Shown: positions 1-8,887 of the stretch, piece by piece
Numbering within the stretch: position 1 is the stretch's first letter
How the letters are laid out: every line of letters begins with the position of its first letter
Origin: Flavobacteriaceae bacterium
GTDB lineage: Bacteria; Bacteroidota; Bacteroidia; Flavobacteriales; Flavobacteriaceae
Length of the DNA: 64,000 bases
Direction of reading: 5' to 3'
Assembly (NCBI GenBank): GCA_013373385.1
Contig: JABXHX010000010.1
Coordinates: 62,001 to 126,000, forward strand
The notes under the pieces: model-generated
Seen by the model: only the letters and a program-made list of their open reading frames with translations
What the model was told of the DNA's origin: nothing
Databases searched by the model: none
Made by a program: the position numbers and the translations under genes

Positions 1-1
1 G

Positions 2-250
2 TTGGCGTTGTTAAAAAGCAAGAAAAAAGAAGATATTCCTATTTATTCTGACTCTAAAATTGCTATGAGTTGGGTACAAAAAAAACAATGTAGAACTAAT
101 ATTGTGTTTGACAACTCTAATAAAGATTTATTAGACTTGATTAAACGCGCAGAAAAGTGGCTTAACCAAAATTCTTATAAAAATCCCATCTTAAAATGGG
201 AAACGAAAGCTTGGGGAGAGATTCCTGCTGATTTTGGGAGAAAATCTTAG
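2..250 (+). CDS. rnhA: Ribonuclease HI, C-terminal part (5' end outside window)
   Basis: RNase HI degrades the RNA strand of RNA-DNA hybrids. Only the last 82 codons lie in the window; the frame is open to the left edge, so the TTG at the edge is not the start. Visible are the strand with the acidic residue of the RNase H fold (IPIYSDSKIAMSWV), the C-terminal helix with a Trp (RAEKWLNQN) and the ending WETKAWGEIPADFGRK, which is typical of Bacteroidota RNase HI proteins that carry an N-terminal viroplasmin domain. The N-terminal domain itself cannot be checked here. It converges with the lipoprotein gene that ends at 278. Confidence 0.85.
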   Translation: MALLKSKKKEDIPIYSDSKIAMSWVQKKQCRTNIVFDNSNKDLLDLIKRAEKWLNQNSYKNPILKWETKAWGEIPADFGRKS

Positions 251-277
251 TTCAGTGTACAGTGAATAATTATCAAT

Positions 278-688
278 TTACTTCTTATCTATTATTTTAA
301 ATAAAAAGTCTAAAAGACCTTTTAGCTCTTTTGGTGGGTTTCCATGATCAAACGTATTTGTTTTATAAAGTTCTTTTGTTGTTTTAATTGTAAATGTTGC
401 TTGCAATGCAGCATCAAAATAACTTTTGTTTGAAGGAGCTTTTAATTCTTTTAGCTTTGTGTGATGTACTTTTTCTAGCAAAGAACGTAATTCTTTTTTT
501 TGTGTTTCAGACAGCTGAATGCTTTTTGTAGTTTTAGAATCTTTATAATTTAATGCACTTAAATCTGTACTTACTTCTATAAAGCTACCTCTTGTTACTG
601 CCTCGTATTTAAGAAGTTTAATAGCACTTTCTTGAGCCTTACAAGAACTCAACATCATAATTAAAAGTAAAAAAAGAGGTATTTTCAT
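278..688 (-). CDS. Small lipoprotein of unknown function
   Basis: A 136-residue protein with a lipoprotein signal: a hydrophobic stretch followed by the lipobox LSSC, cysteine at about residue 15. The open frame continues upstream to 805, but that extension runs through the terminator hairpin at 713-743 and into the neighbouring protease gene, so the ATG at 686-688 with its signal peptide is the likely start. The mature part is lysine-rich with no motif I recognise; it could be a small DUF-type domain of mixed beta/alpha structure. Probably anchored in a periplasm-facing membrane. Function unknown. Confidence 0.7.
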   Translation of the reverse strand: MKIPLFLLLIMMLSSCKAQESAIKLLKYEAVTRGSFIEVSTDLSALNYKDSKTTKSIQLSETQKKELRSLLEKVHHTKLKELKAPSNKSYFDAALQATFTIKTTKELYKTNTFDHGNPPKELKGLLDFLFKIIDKK

Positions 689-712
689 ATTAAAAACGTT
701 TTGTCTAAAGAT

Positions 713-743
713 AAAAAAAGGCGTCAACTTTTGACGCCTTTTT
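713..743 (-). terminator. Rho-independent terminator of the M43 protease gene
   Basis: Perfect 8-bp stem GGCGTCAA/TTGACGCC (720-727 with 731-738) with a 3-base loop, flanked by A7 on the left and T5 on the right, so it could act in both directions. It directly follows the stop of the minus-strand protease gene. Confidence 0.85.
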
Positions 744-758
744 AAAAAGAATTTTTTG

Positions 759-1721
759 TTAGTCAGCCATAGAAGCTCTAAACCCTCCTGGTGCAAATAC
801 TGCATCCATTCTAGCTTTTTGTCCTAATGTAAACATATTTAAACAAGAATCGCTTGTGTAATCCATAAAGTTCATAGTCATATCAGCAGAACCACAACTT
901 ACATCTGGATATGTAGGACATCCTCTGTTTGGTGCGTCAGATTCTGGAGTATCGGCTACAAAATCATCAACTCCACATCCACCATCTCCCCAGATGTGAC
1001 GTAAGTTTAACCAGTGACCTACTTCGTGAGTAGCTGTTCTGTCTGAACCACCAACAAAATTAGCTCCTAAAACTACACCATCTGTAGCCCAGCTTCCGCC
1101 TGGGAATTGTGCATATCCTAAGATCTGACCTCCTCTGTATGGCATTTGATTTACTACCCAGATATTTAAGTATTCTTGCGGATTCACAACATCGCTTCCT
1201 CCTTGCGAAGTATATTTCATTTTGTCATCTGGTCTCCAGCTTCTCTTTTTAGAGTTTTGAACTCTAATAACTTGCTGAATTTCAAAAGAAATACCAATAT
1301 TTGCTTCTACACCAGCAAACTCTGCAGGAATAGTGTTTCTTCCTGGGTTTTGCATATTAAAATCTGCATTTAAAGCATCTACTTGTGCTTGTAAAGTTGA
1401 TAAAGATAAGTTTTCGCTAGCTGATCTATATATTACGTGAAAAACAATAGGAATAACAATTTTACCATTTACCAGTTTTCTCTGGTATTTATCTTTATTC
1501 TCAATAAAATCTTTGGTGTGCTTTTCAATTTTAGCCATTCTTTCTCTGATACTTGGGTCATGAAGTACGTTCGCTTCTAACACTCCCATTGTAGCACAAG
1601 GAGCTTTCATTTGTGGTGCTAAAACTGCTGTTTCTTGAATGTTCAAATCTCCTTCTGAAGCATTTTTACACGAAGCTAATAGTACTGTAACTGCCAATGC
1701 AGATAAAATTAGTTTTCTCAT
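759..1721 (-). CDS. M43-family (pappalysin/cytophagalysin-like) zinc metalloprotease lipoprotein
   Basis: A 320-residue secreted metalloprotease. The N-terminus has a lipoprotein signal with lipobox LASC (Cys18). The extended zinc motif HEVGHWLNLRH lies at residues 232-242: His232, His236 and His242 bind zinc and Glu233 is the catalytic base. The Met-turn (NFMDYTSD, Met286) follows about 50 residues later, as in M43 peptidases, and the Cys-rich stretch around residues 249-293 fits the disulfides of that family. It most likely digests protein or peptides outside the cell or at the cell surface. It is a single gene with its own terminator and an unusually long upstream region that holds 24-bp spaced repeats. 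No C-terminal secretion-sorting domain is seen. Confidence 0.88.
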   Translation of the reverse strand: MRKLILSALAVTVLLASCKNASEGDLNIQETAVLAPQMKAPCATMGVLEANVLHDPSIRERMAKIEKHTKDFIENKDKYQRKLVNGKIVIPIVFHVIYRSASENLSLSTLQAQVDALNADFNMQNPGRNTIPAEFAGVEANIGISFEIQQVIRVQNSKKRSWRPDDKMKYTSQGGSDVVNPQEYLNIWVVNQMPYRGGQILGYAQFPGGSWATDGVVLGANFVGGSDRTATHEVGHWLNLRHIWGDGGCGVDDFVADTPESDAPNRGCPTYPDVSCGSADMTMNFMDYTSDSCLNMFTLGQKARMDAVFAPGGFRASMAD

Positions 1722-2093
1722 TTTGTAATAAATTTTAATTAGTTAATAAATATTTGTTAAACTTTGTTAATTATTTAGTGATTACTTATACTTATTATTA
1801 AAATATTTTAAATAATACAGATAATTAATCATTTTGTTTAACATTTCGCAATATGAGACTTTTTTTATAATACCGCAATACCCAAAAACAGTGAGTGCAC
1901 TTTCACTGTTTTCAGTGAGACTATTCTCACCGTTTTCAGTGAATAAAAATATTTATGTGACTGTTTTTCAGAAGGTTAACAAATAGATAAAAAATTTGTT
2001 ACATTTTTATTTTTAGTTGGCTGCATTTTTATAAAATACAACTTTTGATTTTAGAAGAAAAAGAAATGCTTAATTTTTAAGATTTTAACAATC
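1722..2093. other. 372-bp intergenic region, AT-rich, no gene found
   Basis: The region upstream of the protease gene and downstream of sufS has no open frame of note on either strand. It holds a pair of direct repeats CGCAATA (1847-1853 and 1874-1880, 27 bp apart) and the CAGTGA repeat block at 1889-1970, described separately. The rest is runs of A/T. Confidence 0.6.
1889..1970. repeat. 24-bp spaced CAGTGA/TCAC repeats with dyad symmetry
   Basis: The hexamer CAGTGA occurs at 1889, 1913 and 1937, exactly 24 bp apart, and its inverse TCACTG or TCACCG occurs at 1903 and 1927, also 24 bp apart. The two form palindromes TCACTGTTTTCAGTGA (1903-1918) and TCACCGTTTTCAGTGA (1927-1942). A looser third copy, GTGACTGTTTTTCAG, follows near 1957-1971. 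The block sits about 170-250 bp upstream of the protease start codon. It could be an operator array or a relic of low-complexity expansion. Confidence 0.6.
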
Positions 2094-3305
2094 TTAACTC
2101 AACATCATTTTTGCTTTTTTTACAGCATCAATAAAAATATCAATTTCGGCTTTTGTATTGTAAAAAGCAAATGACGCTCTAATTGTACCTGGAATATTAT
2201 AAAAACTCATTATTGGCTGCGCACAATGATGTCCGGTTCTTACAGCAACACCTAATTTGTCTAGAATAGCACCCATGTCATAAGGGTGAATTCTTTCAAT
2301 ATTAAAAGAAATCACAGCGGTTTTATTTGAAGTTCCGTAAATGGTAGTGCCTTCAATTTCTAGAAGTTTACGGGTAGCGTACTCTAGCAGTTCATTTTCA
2401 TACGTAGCAATTGTATCAAAACCTATAGTGTTCATATAATCTAATGCCACGCCAAAAGCAATGCCTCCACAAATATTTGGTGTACCAGCTTCAAACTTAT
2501 GAGGCAATCCAGCATAGGTGGTTTTTTTAAAAGTTACCGTTTCAATCATTTCTCCACCTCCTTGATAAGGGGGTAATTTTTGCAACCATTTTTCTTTACC
2601 ATATAGGATTCCTACACCTGTTGGACCACAAATTTTATGCGCAGAAGCTACATAAAAATCTACATCTAACTCTTGTACATTTGGTTTTATATGAGGTGTA
2701 GCTTGTGCGCCATCTATTAAAACAGCTGCTCCAACCTGATGTGCTTTCTCTGTGATTTCTTTAATAGGGTTGATGGTTCCTAAGGCATTAGACACATGGT
2801 TGCAAAAAACCAATTTGGTATTATTAGAAAGTATTTCATCAAAAGCATTCATATCTAATGTTCCATTTTCTAGCATCGGAATCACTTTTAACTCAGCACC
2901 TGTTTTTTCACAAAGCATTTGCCAAGGCACAATATTAGAATGATGTTCTAACGCAGAAACAATAATTTCATCACCTTTGGTTAAGATATCTGTAAATCCG
3001 GCAGCAATCATATTAATTCCATGGGTGGTTCCAGATGTAAAAATGATTTCGTAAGCTTTTTCTGCATTAAAATGTTGTTGAATTTTAATCCGTGCTCCTT
3101 CGTATTTATCTGTAGCTTCTTGACTTAATGTATGTACTCCTCTGTGAATATTTGCATTGTAATTACTATAATAATCTACAATTGCATCTATAACCACTTG
3201 TGGTGTTTGCGATGTTGCAGCATTATCAAAATACACCAATGGTTTACCATTGACCTGTCTTTGTAAAATTGGAAAATCTGTTCGAATTTTTTCTACTGGA
3301 AACAT
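2094..3305 (-). CDS. sufS: Cysteine desulfurase SufS
   Basis: SufS is a pyridoxal-phosphate enzyme that takes sulfur from cysteine and passes it as persulfide to the SufBCD scaffold. The 403-residue length is usual. The PLP lysine is Lys224 in the motif SAHK, and the persulfide-forming cysteine is Cys361 in RTGHHCAQP, the class II pattern of SufS. The open frame extends to 3362, but the ATG at 3303-3305 gives the family-typical N-terminus, and a -7 box lies just upstream inside the extension. Unlike usual suf operons, sufS is cut off from sufABCD by an oppositely oriented hydrolase gene. No sufE or sufU is seen nearby. Confidence 0.93.
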   Translation of the reverse strand: MFPVEKIRTDFPILQRQVNGKPLVYFDNAATSQTPQVVIDAIVDYYSNYNANIHRGVHTLSQEATDKYEGARIKIQQHFNAEKAYEIIFTSGTTHGINMIAAGFTDILTKGDEIIVSALEHHSNIVPWQMLCEKTGAELKVIPMLENGTLDMNAFDEILSNNTKLVFCNHVSNALGTINPIKEITEKAHQVGAAVLIDGAQATPHIKPNVQELDVDFYVASAHKICGPTGVGILYGKEKWLQKLPPYQGGGEMIETVTFKKTTYAGLPHKFEAGTPNICGGIAFGVALDYMNTIGFDTIATYENELLEYATRKLLEIEGTTIYGTSNKTAVISFNIERIHPYDMGAILDKLGVAVRTGHHCAQPIMSFYNIPGTIRASFAFYNTKAEIDIFIDAVKKAKMMLS

Positions 3306-3324
3306 CTTATACATCTTTGAAATA

Positions 3325-3332
3325 CAAAAGTA
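3325..3332 (-). promoter_or_regulatory. -7 promoter box of sufS
   Basis: On the minus strand this reads TACTTTTG, a full match to the Bacteroidota -7 consensus TAnnTTTG, 20 bp before the chosen sufS ATG. No good -33 element is placed at the usual distance. It supports separate transcription of sufS and the start at 3305. Confidence 0.5.
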
Positions 3333-3401
3333 ACACAAGCAAACCATTATTGCCACATCCATTTGTTAAATTCTTATATTTACAAACCAAAAATTATTCT
3401 A

Positions 3402-4727
3402 ATGAAAATTTTTAAAAGAATTCTTCTCCTTTTAGTTGTTGTAATTATCATTATTACTTATTTAAATTATCCGAAACTAAATATTATTGCTGGGTATTCT
3501 GCAAAAAACATGAGCTCTTCTGTATTTTTAGCAAACAGAAATCTTGCGTTTACAGATAGTACAGATAATAATTTTTCTCCAATAAACTTGGCATCAGATA
3601 AAATTAATACAGATGAAAAATCTGCTACAGCATCTGTATTTGGTTTGCTAACTAGAAAAGCTATATATAGAGAAGGTGTGGGAAGTGTTTTGATTACTGA
3701 TGATTTTGACATTACCAAAAAAGCAGCAGTTCCTAAAAGGTCAAAACCAGATGTAACGACTCCTTTTCCGTTTGGAAACGCAACTCCAAAACATACGGTT
3801 TTAACAACTGTTGATTATGAAAAACTAAACCTTACTGTAAACTCTTTATTTAATGATAGTATTAAAACTCGTGCTGTTTTAGTACTACATAAAAATCAAA
3901 TTATTGCAGAAAAATACGCAAAAGGCTTTACCAAAAACTCTCGATTTTTAGGTTGGTCTATGACCAAAAGTATTTTAAGTACCGTAATTGGAATTTTACA
4001 ACACCAAGGCGGCATAAATGTGTACGATAAAGCACCAATTGCTGAATGGCAACAAGACGGTAGAAAAAACATTACTATTCATGATTTACTGCAAATGAAT
4101 AGCGGTTTAGAATGGGATGAAAATTACAACGAAATTTCTGATGTGACTAAAATGTTGTTTTTAGAAAAAGATATGACCCAAGTTCAAGCAAGAAAAAAAA
4201 TGATTGGTAAACCTAATGAGAGTTGGAATTATTCTTCTGGAACTACCAATTTGTTATCTGGAATTTTACGTCAACAATTTAAAACACATCAAGCATATTT
4301 AGATTTTTGGTACACTGATTTTATAGATAAAATCGGTATGAACTCAATGCTTATTGAAACCGACATGTCCGGTAATTATGTGGGTTCTTCGTATGCTTGG
4401 GCCACTGCAAGAGACTGGGCAAAATTCGGGTTGTTGTATCTAAACAATGGAAATTGGAACGGGCAACAATTGTTTACCAAAGATTGGGTAAGGTATATTA
4501 CCACACCAACAAATGGCTCTAACGGAACTTACGGAGCACACTTTTGGTTAAATGCAAATGGTACTTTTAAAGATGTTCCTAAAAGCTTATTTTATGCCGA
4601 TGGTTATCAAGGACAACGTGTGTATGTACTCCCAGATCAAGAATTGGTAATTGTTCGTTTTGGATTGACAGGAAATTATGATGAGAACCTTTTTTTAAAG
4701 GAAATCATTCAAAGTATAGCATACTAA
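3402..4727 (+). CDS. Serine hydrolase of the beta-lactamase/esterase (class C) family
   Basis: A 441-residue membrane-anchored or exported protein. It starts with a strongly hydrophobic segment (residues 7-20), chosen from the ATG at 3402 rather than the TTG at 3363. The active-site motif S-x-x-K is Ser186-Met-Thr-Lys189 and the second motif Y-x-x-G is Tyr277-Ser-Ser-Gly280, as in penicillin-binding-protein-like esterases and EstB-type hydrolases. The substrate cannot be told; family members include esterases, D-aminopeptidases and 6-aminohexanoate-dimer hydrolase. It lies between sufS and sufD on the other strand and ends 1 bp before the convergent small membrane gene. Nothing links it to Fe-S assembly. 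Confidence 0.82.
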   Translation: MKIFKRILLLLVVVIIIITYLNYPKLNIIAGYSAKNMSSSVFLANRNLAFTDSTDNNFSPINLASDKINTDEKSATASVFGLLTRKAIYREGVGSVLITDDFDITKKAAVPKRSKPDVTTPFPFGNATPKHTVLTTVDYEKLNLTVNSLFNDSIKTRAVLVLHKNQIIAEKYAKGFTKNSRFLGWSMTKSILSTVIGILQHQGGINVYDKAPIAEWQQDGRKNITIHDLLQMNSGLEWDENYNEISDVTKMLFLEKDMTQVQARKKMIGKPNESWNYSSGTTNLLSGILRQQFKTHQAYLDFWYTDFIDKIGMNSMLIETDMSGNYVGSSYAWATARDWAKFGLLYLNNGNWNGQQLFTKDWVRYITTPTNGSNGTYGAHFWLNANGTFKDVPKSLFYADGYQGQRVYVLPDQELVIVRFGLTGNYDENLFLKEIIQSIAY

Positions 4728-4728
4728 A

Positions 4729-4929
4729 TTATTTTCCTCTAACAGATGCCAAAGCAATAGCCACAATTCCAATTACTATAGTAATATACGAATTTGTGTT
4801 GTCTTGAGCTTTTACCAAATCAACATCGCCAATTGAAATTTGAGTTTCAGGCTCAATAAGTATATAGATACCATACCCTACCAAAATTAAACCAATAATT
4901 AATAAAATAGTTTTTGCTGTTTTATTCAT
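4729..4929 (-). CDS. Small two-helix membrane protein of unknown function
   Basis: A 66-residue protein with two predicted membrane segments (about residues 6-25 and 47-63) joined by a short polar loop with Asp and Gln. It starts 26 bp after the sufD stop on the same strand, so it is likely the last gene of the sufABCD transcript. I do not recognise a family. The hydrophobic pattern and the lack of overlap with another gene make it credible. Confidence 0.6.
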   Translation of the reverse strand: MNKTAKTILLIIGLILVGYGIYILIEPETQISIGDVDLVKAQDNTNSYITIVIGIVAIALASVRGK

Positions 4930-4955
4930 TTGTTGAATTTTTCTAAAGATACAAA

Positions 4956-6275
4956 TTACAAATCAAACCCTATATTTACACCTAGTTTATTTGCAATTAA
5001 CTTTGTAATTCTAGATTTTACTTCTGGAATTTTTACGCTTTCTAACACTGTATTTGCAAATGCATACATCAATAAGGCTCTACCTTCTTTCTTTGGGATT
5101 CCTCTTTGTTGCATATAAAACAATGCTTCTTCATCTAATTGACCAATGGTACAACCATGAGAACATTTTACATCATCAGCAAAAATTTCTAATTGTGGCT
5201 TTGCGTTAATTGTAGCTTTATCACTCACTAATACATTATTATTTTGCTGATAAGCATTTGTTTTTTGAGCCTCTTTTTCTACAATCACTTTTCCGTTAAA
5301 AACTCCTGTAGATCTTTCGTCATAAATTCCTTTATAATCTTGATGACTCTCACAATTAGGTTCTATATGATGTACTAAAGTATGATGATCTACATGCTGC
5401 TTTCCTTCTGTAATTGTTATTCCTTTTAAAATAGAGTTTATGCGTTCTCCTTTTTGATAAAAGTTTAAATTATTTCTTGTGATGTTGCCTCCAAAAGAAA
5501 ATGTATGTACAGAAACTTCGCTATTAGTTTGTTGCTCAATGTAAGTGTTATCTACTAATGTAGCATTTACATTATCATTTTGTACTTTATAGTAATCTAC
5601 CGTAGCATTTCTAGCTGCAAAAATTTCGGTAACTACATTACTTAATGCTGTATTATTTGTTAAGCTTTGATGGCGTTCTATAATTTGAACATGAGCATTT
5701 TCTTCTACAACGATTAAATTACGAGGCTGAACCAATGTTGCTTCTTCTTTGCCAGTAGTAAAATTGATAATTTGAATTGGCTTTTCTACCTCTACACTCT
5801 TTGGAATGTATATATAAGCTCCTTCGTTTGCAAATGCTGTATTTAGCGATGTTAAATTATCTTGCTTTGCTATTTTATTAAAATAATTTTCAATAACAGC
5901 TTTGTATTTTGACTTTTTTAACGCAGAAGACATTAAGCAAATGTCTTTTCCATCATGTGTAGTGTCTGATAAAAACGAACTGTATTTACCATCTATAAAT
6001 ACAATCTTATAAGTATCTATATCATGAATAAAATACTTCTTTACATCTGCAAATTGAATTGTATTTTCTTTATTAGGGAAAATACTATAATCATCTTTTA
6101 AAACTGAATTTAAAGAAGTGTATTTCCAAGCTTCTAATTTCTTAGTTGGAAAACCAAGCTTTTCAAAATTCTGCAGAGCTTCTGTTCTAATATCATGAAT
6201 ATCTGAATTGATATTGATATCGTTTTCAAAAGCTACGTATGATGATAAAATCTTTTCTTTTAACTCCATTTCCAA
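4956..6275 (-). CDS. sufD: Fe-S cluster assembly protein SufD
   Basis: SufD is the partner of SufB in the SufBC2D scaffold on which Fe-S clusters are built. This 439-residue protein has the expected beta-helix core and the C-terminal family block with DVKCSHGCTIGQLD followed by ALFYMQQRGIP, including the conserved Cys-His-Gly-Cys. The start at 6275 directly abuts the sufC stop; a second ATG two codons on is an equally good start. It is third in the sufA-B-C-D order on the minus strand. Confidence 0.93.
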   Translation of the reverse strand: MEMELKEKILSSYVAFENDININSDIHDIRTEALQNFEKLGFPTKKLEAWKYTSLNSVLKDDYSIFPNKENTIQFADVKKYFIHDIDTYKIVFIDGKYSSFLSDTTHDGKDICLMSSALKKSKYKAVIENYFNKIAKQDNLTSLNTAFANEGAYIYIPKSVEVEKPIQIINFTTGKEEATLVQPRNLIVVEENAHVQIIERHQSLTNNTALSNVVTEIFAARNATVDYYKVQNDNVNATLVDNTYIEQQTNSEVSVHTFSFGGNITRNNLNFYQKGERINSILKGITITEGKQHVDHHTLVHHIEPNCESHQDYKGIYDERSTGVFNGKVIVEKEAQKTNAYQQNNNVLVSDKATINAKPQLEIFADDVKCSHGCTIGQLDEEALFYMQQRGIPKKEGRALLMYAFANTVLESVKIPEVKSRITKLIANKLGVNIGFDL

Positions 6276-7028
6276 TTATGAATTCACTTCTTCCTTAATC
6301 CAATCATACCCTTTTTTCTCTAACTCTAGTGCTAAAGAAGCGTCTCCAGTTTTAACAATTTTACCATCATGTAAAACGTGCACAAAATCTGGAACGATAT
6401 AGTCTAACAATCTTTGATAGTGCGTAATTACAATTACCGCATTGTCTTTAGATTTTAATTTGTTTACTCCGTTTGCAACAATACGCAACGCATCAATATC
6501 TAATCCTGAATCCGTTTCATCAAGAATTGCCAATTTTGGCTCTAACATAGCCATTTGAAAAATCTCATTACGTTTCTTTTCTCCTCCAGAAAACCCTTCA
6601 TTTAAAGATCTAGATAAAAACTTACGATCTATCTCTAATAATTCTGATTTTTCACGAATCTTTTTTAACATCTCTTTTGCAGGCATTTCTTCTAAACCTT
6701 GTGCTTTACGAGATTCGTTAATAGCCGTTTTAATAAAGTTTGTTACAGTAACTCCAGGGATTTCTACTGGATATTGAAACGATAAAAACACACCATTATG
6801 CGCTCTTTCTTCTGGAGCCAATTCACTAATGTCTTCACCATCTAACTCAATAGTTCCATCTGTCACTTCATATTCTTCTTTTCCTGCAACAATAGAAGCC
6901 ATGGTACTTTTACCTGCTCCATTCGGACCCATAATTGCATGAACTTCACCTGCCTTCACTTCTAAATTCAACCCTTTTAAGATTGATTTCCCTTCTACTT
7001 CTGCTTGTAAATTGTTAATTTTTAACAT
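6276..7028 (-). CDS. sufC: Fe-S cluster assembly ATPase SufC
   Basis: SufC is the soluble ABC-type ATPase of the SufBC2D complex; ATP hydrolysis drives the scaffold's shape change. The 250-residue protein shows Walker A GPNGAGKST (34-42), signature FSGGEKKR (146-153), Walker B LAILDETDSGLD (167-178) and the switch His203. It has no membrane segment. It sits 24 bp after sufB and runs without gap into sufD. Confidence 0.96.
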   Translation of the reverse strand: MLKINNLQAEVEGKSILKGLNLEVKAGEVHAIMGPNGAGKSTMASIVAGKEEYEVTDGTIELDGEDISELAPEERAHNGVFLSFQYPVEIPGVTVTNFIKTAINESRKAQGLEEMPAKEMLKKIREKSELLEIDRKFLSRSLNEGFSGGEKKRNEIFQMAMLEPKLAILDETDSGLDIDALRIVANGVNKLKSKDNAVIVITHYQRLLDYIVPDFVHVLHDGKIVKTGDASLALELEKKGYDWIKEEVNS

Positions 7029-7052
7029 CGTAAATATTTCTTTATTGTTGGC

Positions 7053-8501
7053 CTAACCAACACTTCCTTCTAAACTAATTTCTAATAATTTTTGTGCTTC
7101 AACAGCAAACTCCATTGGCAACTTGTTTAGTACTTCTTTACTAAAACCGTTTACAATTAAAGCAATGGCCTTTTCAGTATCAATTCCTCTTTGATTACAG
7201 TAAAACAATTGATCTTCTCCGATTTTACTCGTTGTAGCTTCGTGCTCAATTTGAGCCGTTTTATTTTTTGCTTCTATATATGGAAATGTATGTGCTCCAC
7301 ATTCATTACCCATTAAAAGAGAATCACATTGCGAAAAGTTTCTCGCATTTTCTGCTCGAGAATTTATTTGCACTAATCCTCTATAACTGTTTTGTGATTT
7401 TCCTGCCGATATCCCTTTTGAAATAATGGTCGACTTAGTGTTTTTACCTAAGTGAATCATTTTCGTTCCAGTATCCGCCTGTTGATGGTGATTTGTAACA
7501 GCAATAGAATAAAATTCTCCTACAGAATTATTTCCTTTTAAGATACAACTAGGATATTTCCACGTAACTGCAGAACCAGTTTCTACTTGTGTCCAAGAAA
7601 TCTTAGCATTGGTTTCACACAATCCTCTTTTAGTAACAAAATTGAAAACTCCACCTTTCCCTTCTGCATCTCCAGGAAACCAATTTTGAACTGTTGAATA
7701 TTTTATTTCTGCATCATCTAAAGCAATCAATTCTACCACAGCAGCGTGTAATTGGTTTTCATCACGCTGAGGAGCAGTACAACCTTCTAAATAAGAAACA
7801 TAACTTCCTTTATCTGCAACAACTAATGTTCTTTCAAACTGCCCAGTTCCTCCTTCATTAATTCTAAAGTAGGTAGACAATTCCATCGGACAACGAACTC
7901 CTTTCGGAATGTAACAAAAAGATCCATCAGAGAAAACAGCAGAATTTAAAGCTGCATAAAAATTATCTGTTGTTGGCACAACTGTTCCCAAATGTTTTCT
8001 TACTAACTCTGGATGTTCTTGTATTGCTTCTGAAATAGGCATAAAAATGATGCCTTTCTCAGCTAATGTTTCTTTAAAAGTGGTAGCTACAGAAACAGAA
8101 TCCATTACAATATCTACAGCAACATTTGCTAATCTTTTTTGCTCTTCTAAAGAGATTCCTAATTTTTCAAAAGTTGCTAATAAGTCAGGGTCTACTTCAT
8201 CTAAACTATTTAATTTTGGTTTTTGTTTAGGTGCAGAGTAATAAGCAATTTCTTGAAAGTTAGGTTTTGGGTACTTTACATTTGCCCAGTCTGGTTCTTC
8301 CATCTTTTCCCAAACTCGAAATGCTTCTAATCTCCATTCGGTCATCCATTCTGGTTCGTTTTTCTTTTTAGAAATAGCACGTACCACATCCTCGTTAAGT
8401 CCTTTTTCAAACTTATCGCTCTCTATATCTGTATAAAAACCGTATTCGTATTCTTTGGTTTTTAATTCTTCTCTTAAATTGTCTTCGGTATACTTACTCA
8501 T
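7053..8501 (-). CDS. sufB: Fe-S cluster assembly scaffold SufB
   Basis: SufB is the main scaffold protein on which the nascent cluster forms. The 482-residue length and the blocks [20 protein letters not shown] and [17 protein letters not shown] are characteristic, and the C-terminal [11 protein letters not shown] with the preceding conserved Glu/His cluster region is present. It lies 29 bp after sufA and 24 bp before sufC, in one transcript with them. Confidence 0.95.
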   Translation of the reverse strand: MSKYTEDNLREELKTKEYEYGFYTDIESDKFEKGLNEDVVRAISKKKNEPEWMTEWRLEAFRVWEKMEEPDWANVKYPKPNFQEIAYYSAPKQKPKLNSLDEVDPDLLATFEKLGISLEEQKRLANVAVDIVMDSVSVATTFKETLAEKGIIFMPISEAIQEHPELVRKHLGTVVPTTDNFYAALNSAVFSDGSFCYIPKGVRCPMELSTYFRINEGGTGQFERTLVVADKGSYVSYLEGCTAPQRDENQLHAAVVELIALDDAEIKYSTVQNWFPGDAEGKGGVFNFVTKRGLCETNAKISWTQVETGSAVTWKYPSCILKGNNSVGEFYSIAVTNHHQQADTGTKMIHLGKNTKSTIISKGISAGKSQNSYRGLVQINSRAENARNFSQCDSLLMGNECGAHTFPYIEAKNKTAQIEHEATTSKIGEDQLFYCNQRGIDTEKAIALIVNGFSKEVLNKLPMEFAVEAQKLLEISLEGSVG

Positions 8502-8530
8502 AAGTTTTGTAATCGGTTAACGTTTTGTTT

Positions 8531-8860
8531 TTATAAAGAAAAACTTTCACCGCAACCACAAGTTCTATTTGCGTTTGGATTATTAAATACGAATCCTGTT
8601 CCGTTTAATCCTCCAGAATATTCTAATGTAGTTCCAACTAAATACAAGAAACTTTTTTTGTCCACAACAATTTTCACATTGTTGTCTTCAAAAACTTTAT
8701 CATCTTCATTCTTAATCTTATCAAATTTTAAATCGTAAGACAACCCAGAACAACCACCACTTTTTACTCCAACTCTAATAAAATCTGTTGTAGCATCAAA
8801 ACCATCATCTGTCATTAGCTCAATGACCTTCTTCTTTGCTGTGTCAGAAACTTTTATCAT
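8531..8860 (-). CDS. sufA: Iron-sulfur carrier of the HesB/IscA/SufA family
   Basis: A-type carriers pass Fe-S clusters from the SufBCD scaffold to target proteins. This 109-residue protein keeps all three cluster cysteines: Cys37 in GGCSGLSY and Cys101/Cys103 in CGCGESF. Being first in the sufABCD run, it sets the family as SufA-like by context, though sequence alone does not separate SufA, IscA and ErpA. Confidence 0.9.
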   Translation of the reverse strand: MIKVSDTAKKKVIELMTDDGFDATTDFIRVGVKSGGCSGLSYDLKFDKIKNEDDKVFEDNNVKIVVDKKSFLYLVGTTLEYSGGLNGTGFVFNNPNANRTCGCGESFSL

Positions 8861-8887
8861 AACTTTAAATAGATTAAATCTAAATTA

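Noticed and set aside
278..805. Longer lipoprotein frame from 805
   Set aside because: The extra 39 codons run through the protease terminator and into the protease gene; the signal peptide begins at 688.
1889..1970. CRISPR-like array
   Set aside because: Only two to three short units, with conserved bases on both sides of the would-be spacer, no leader and no cas genes.
3306..3362. Longer sufS frame
   Set aside because: Adds residues without family support and covers the predicted promoter box.
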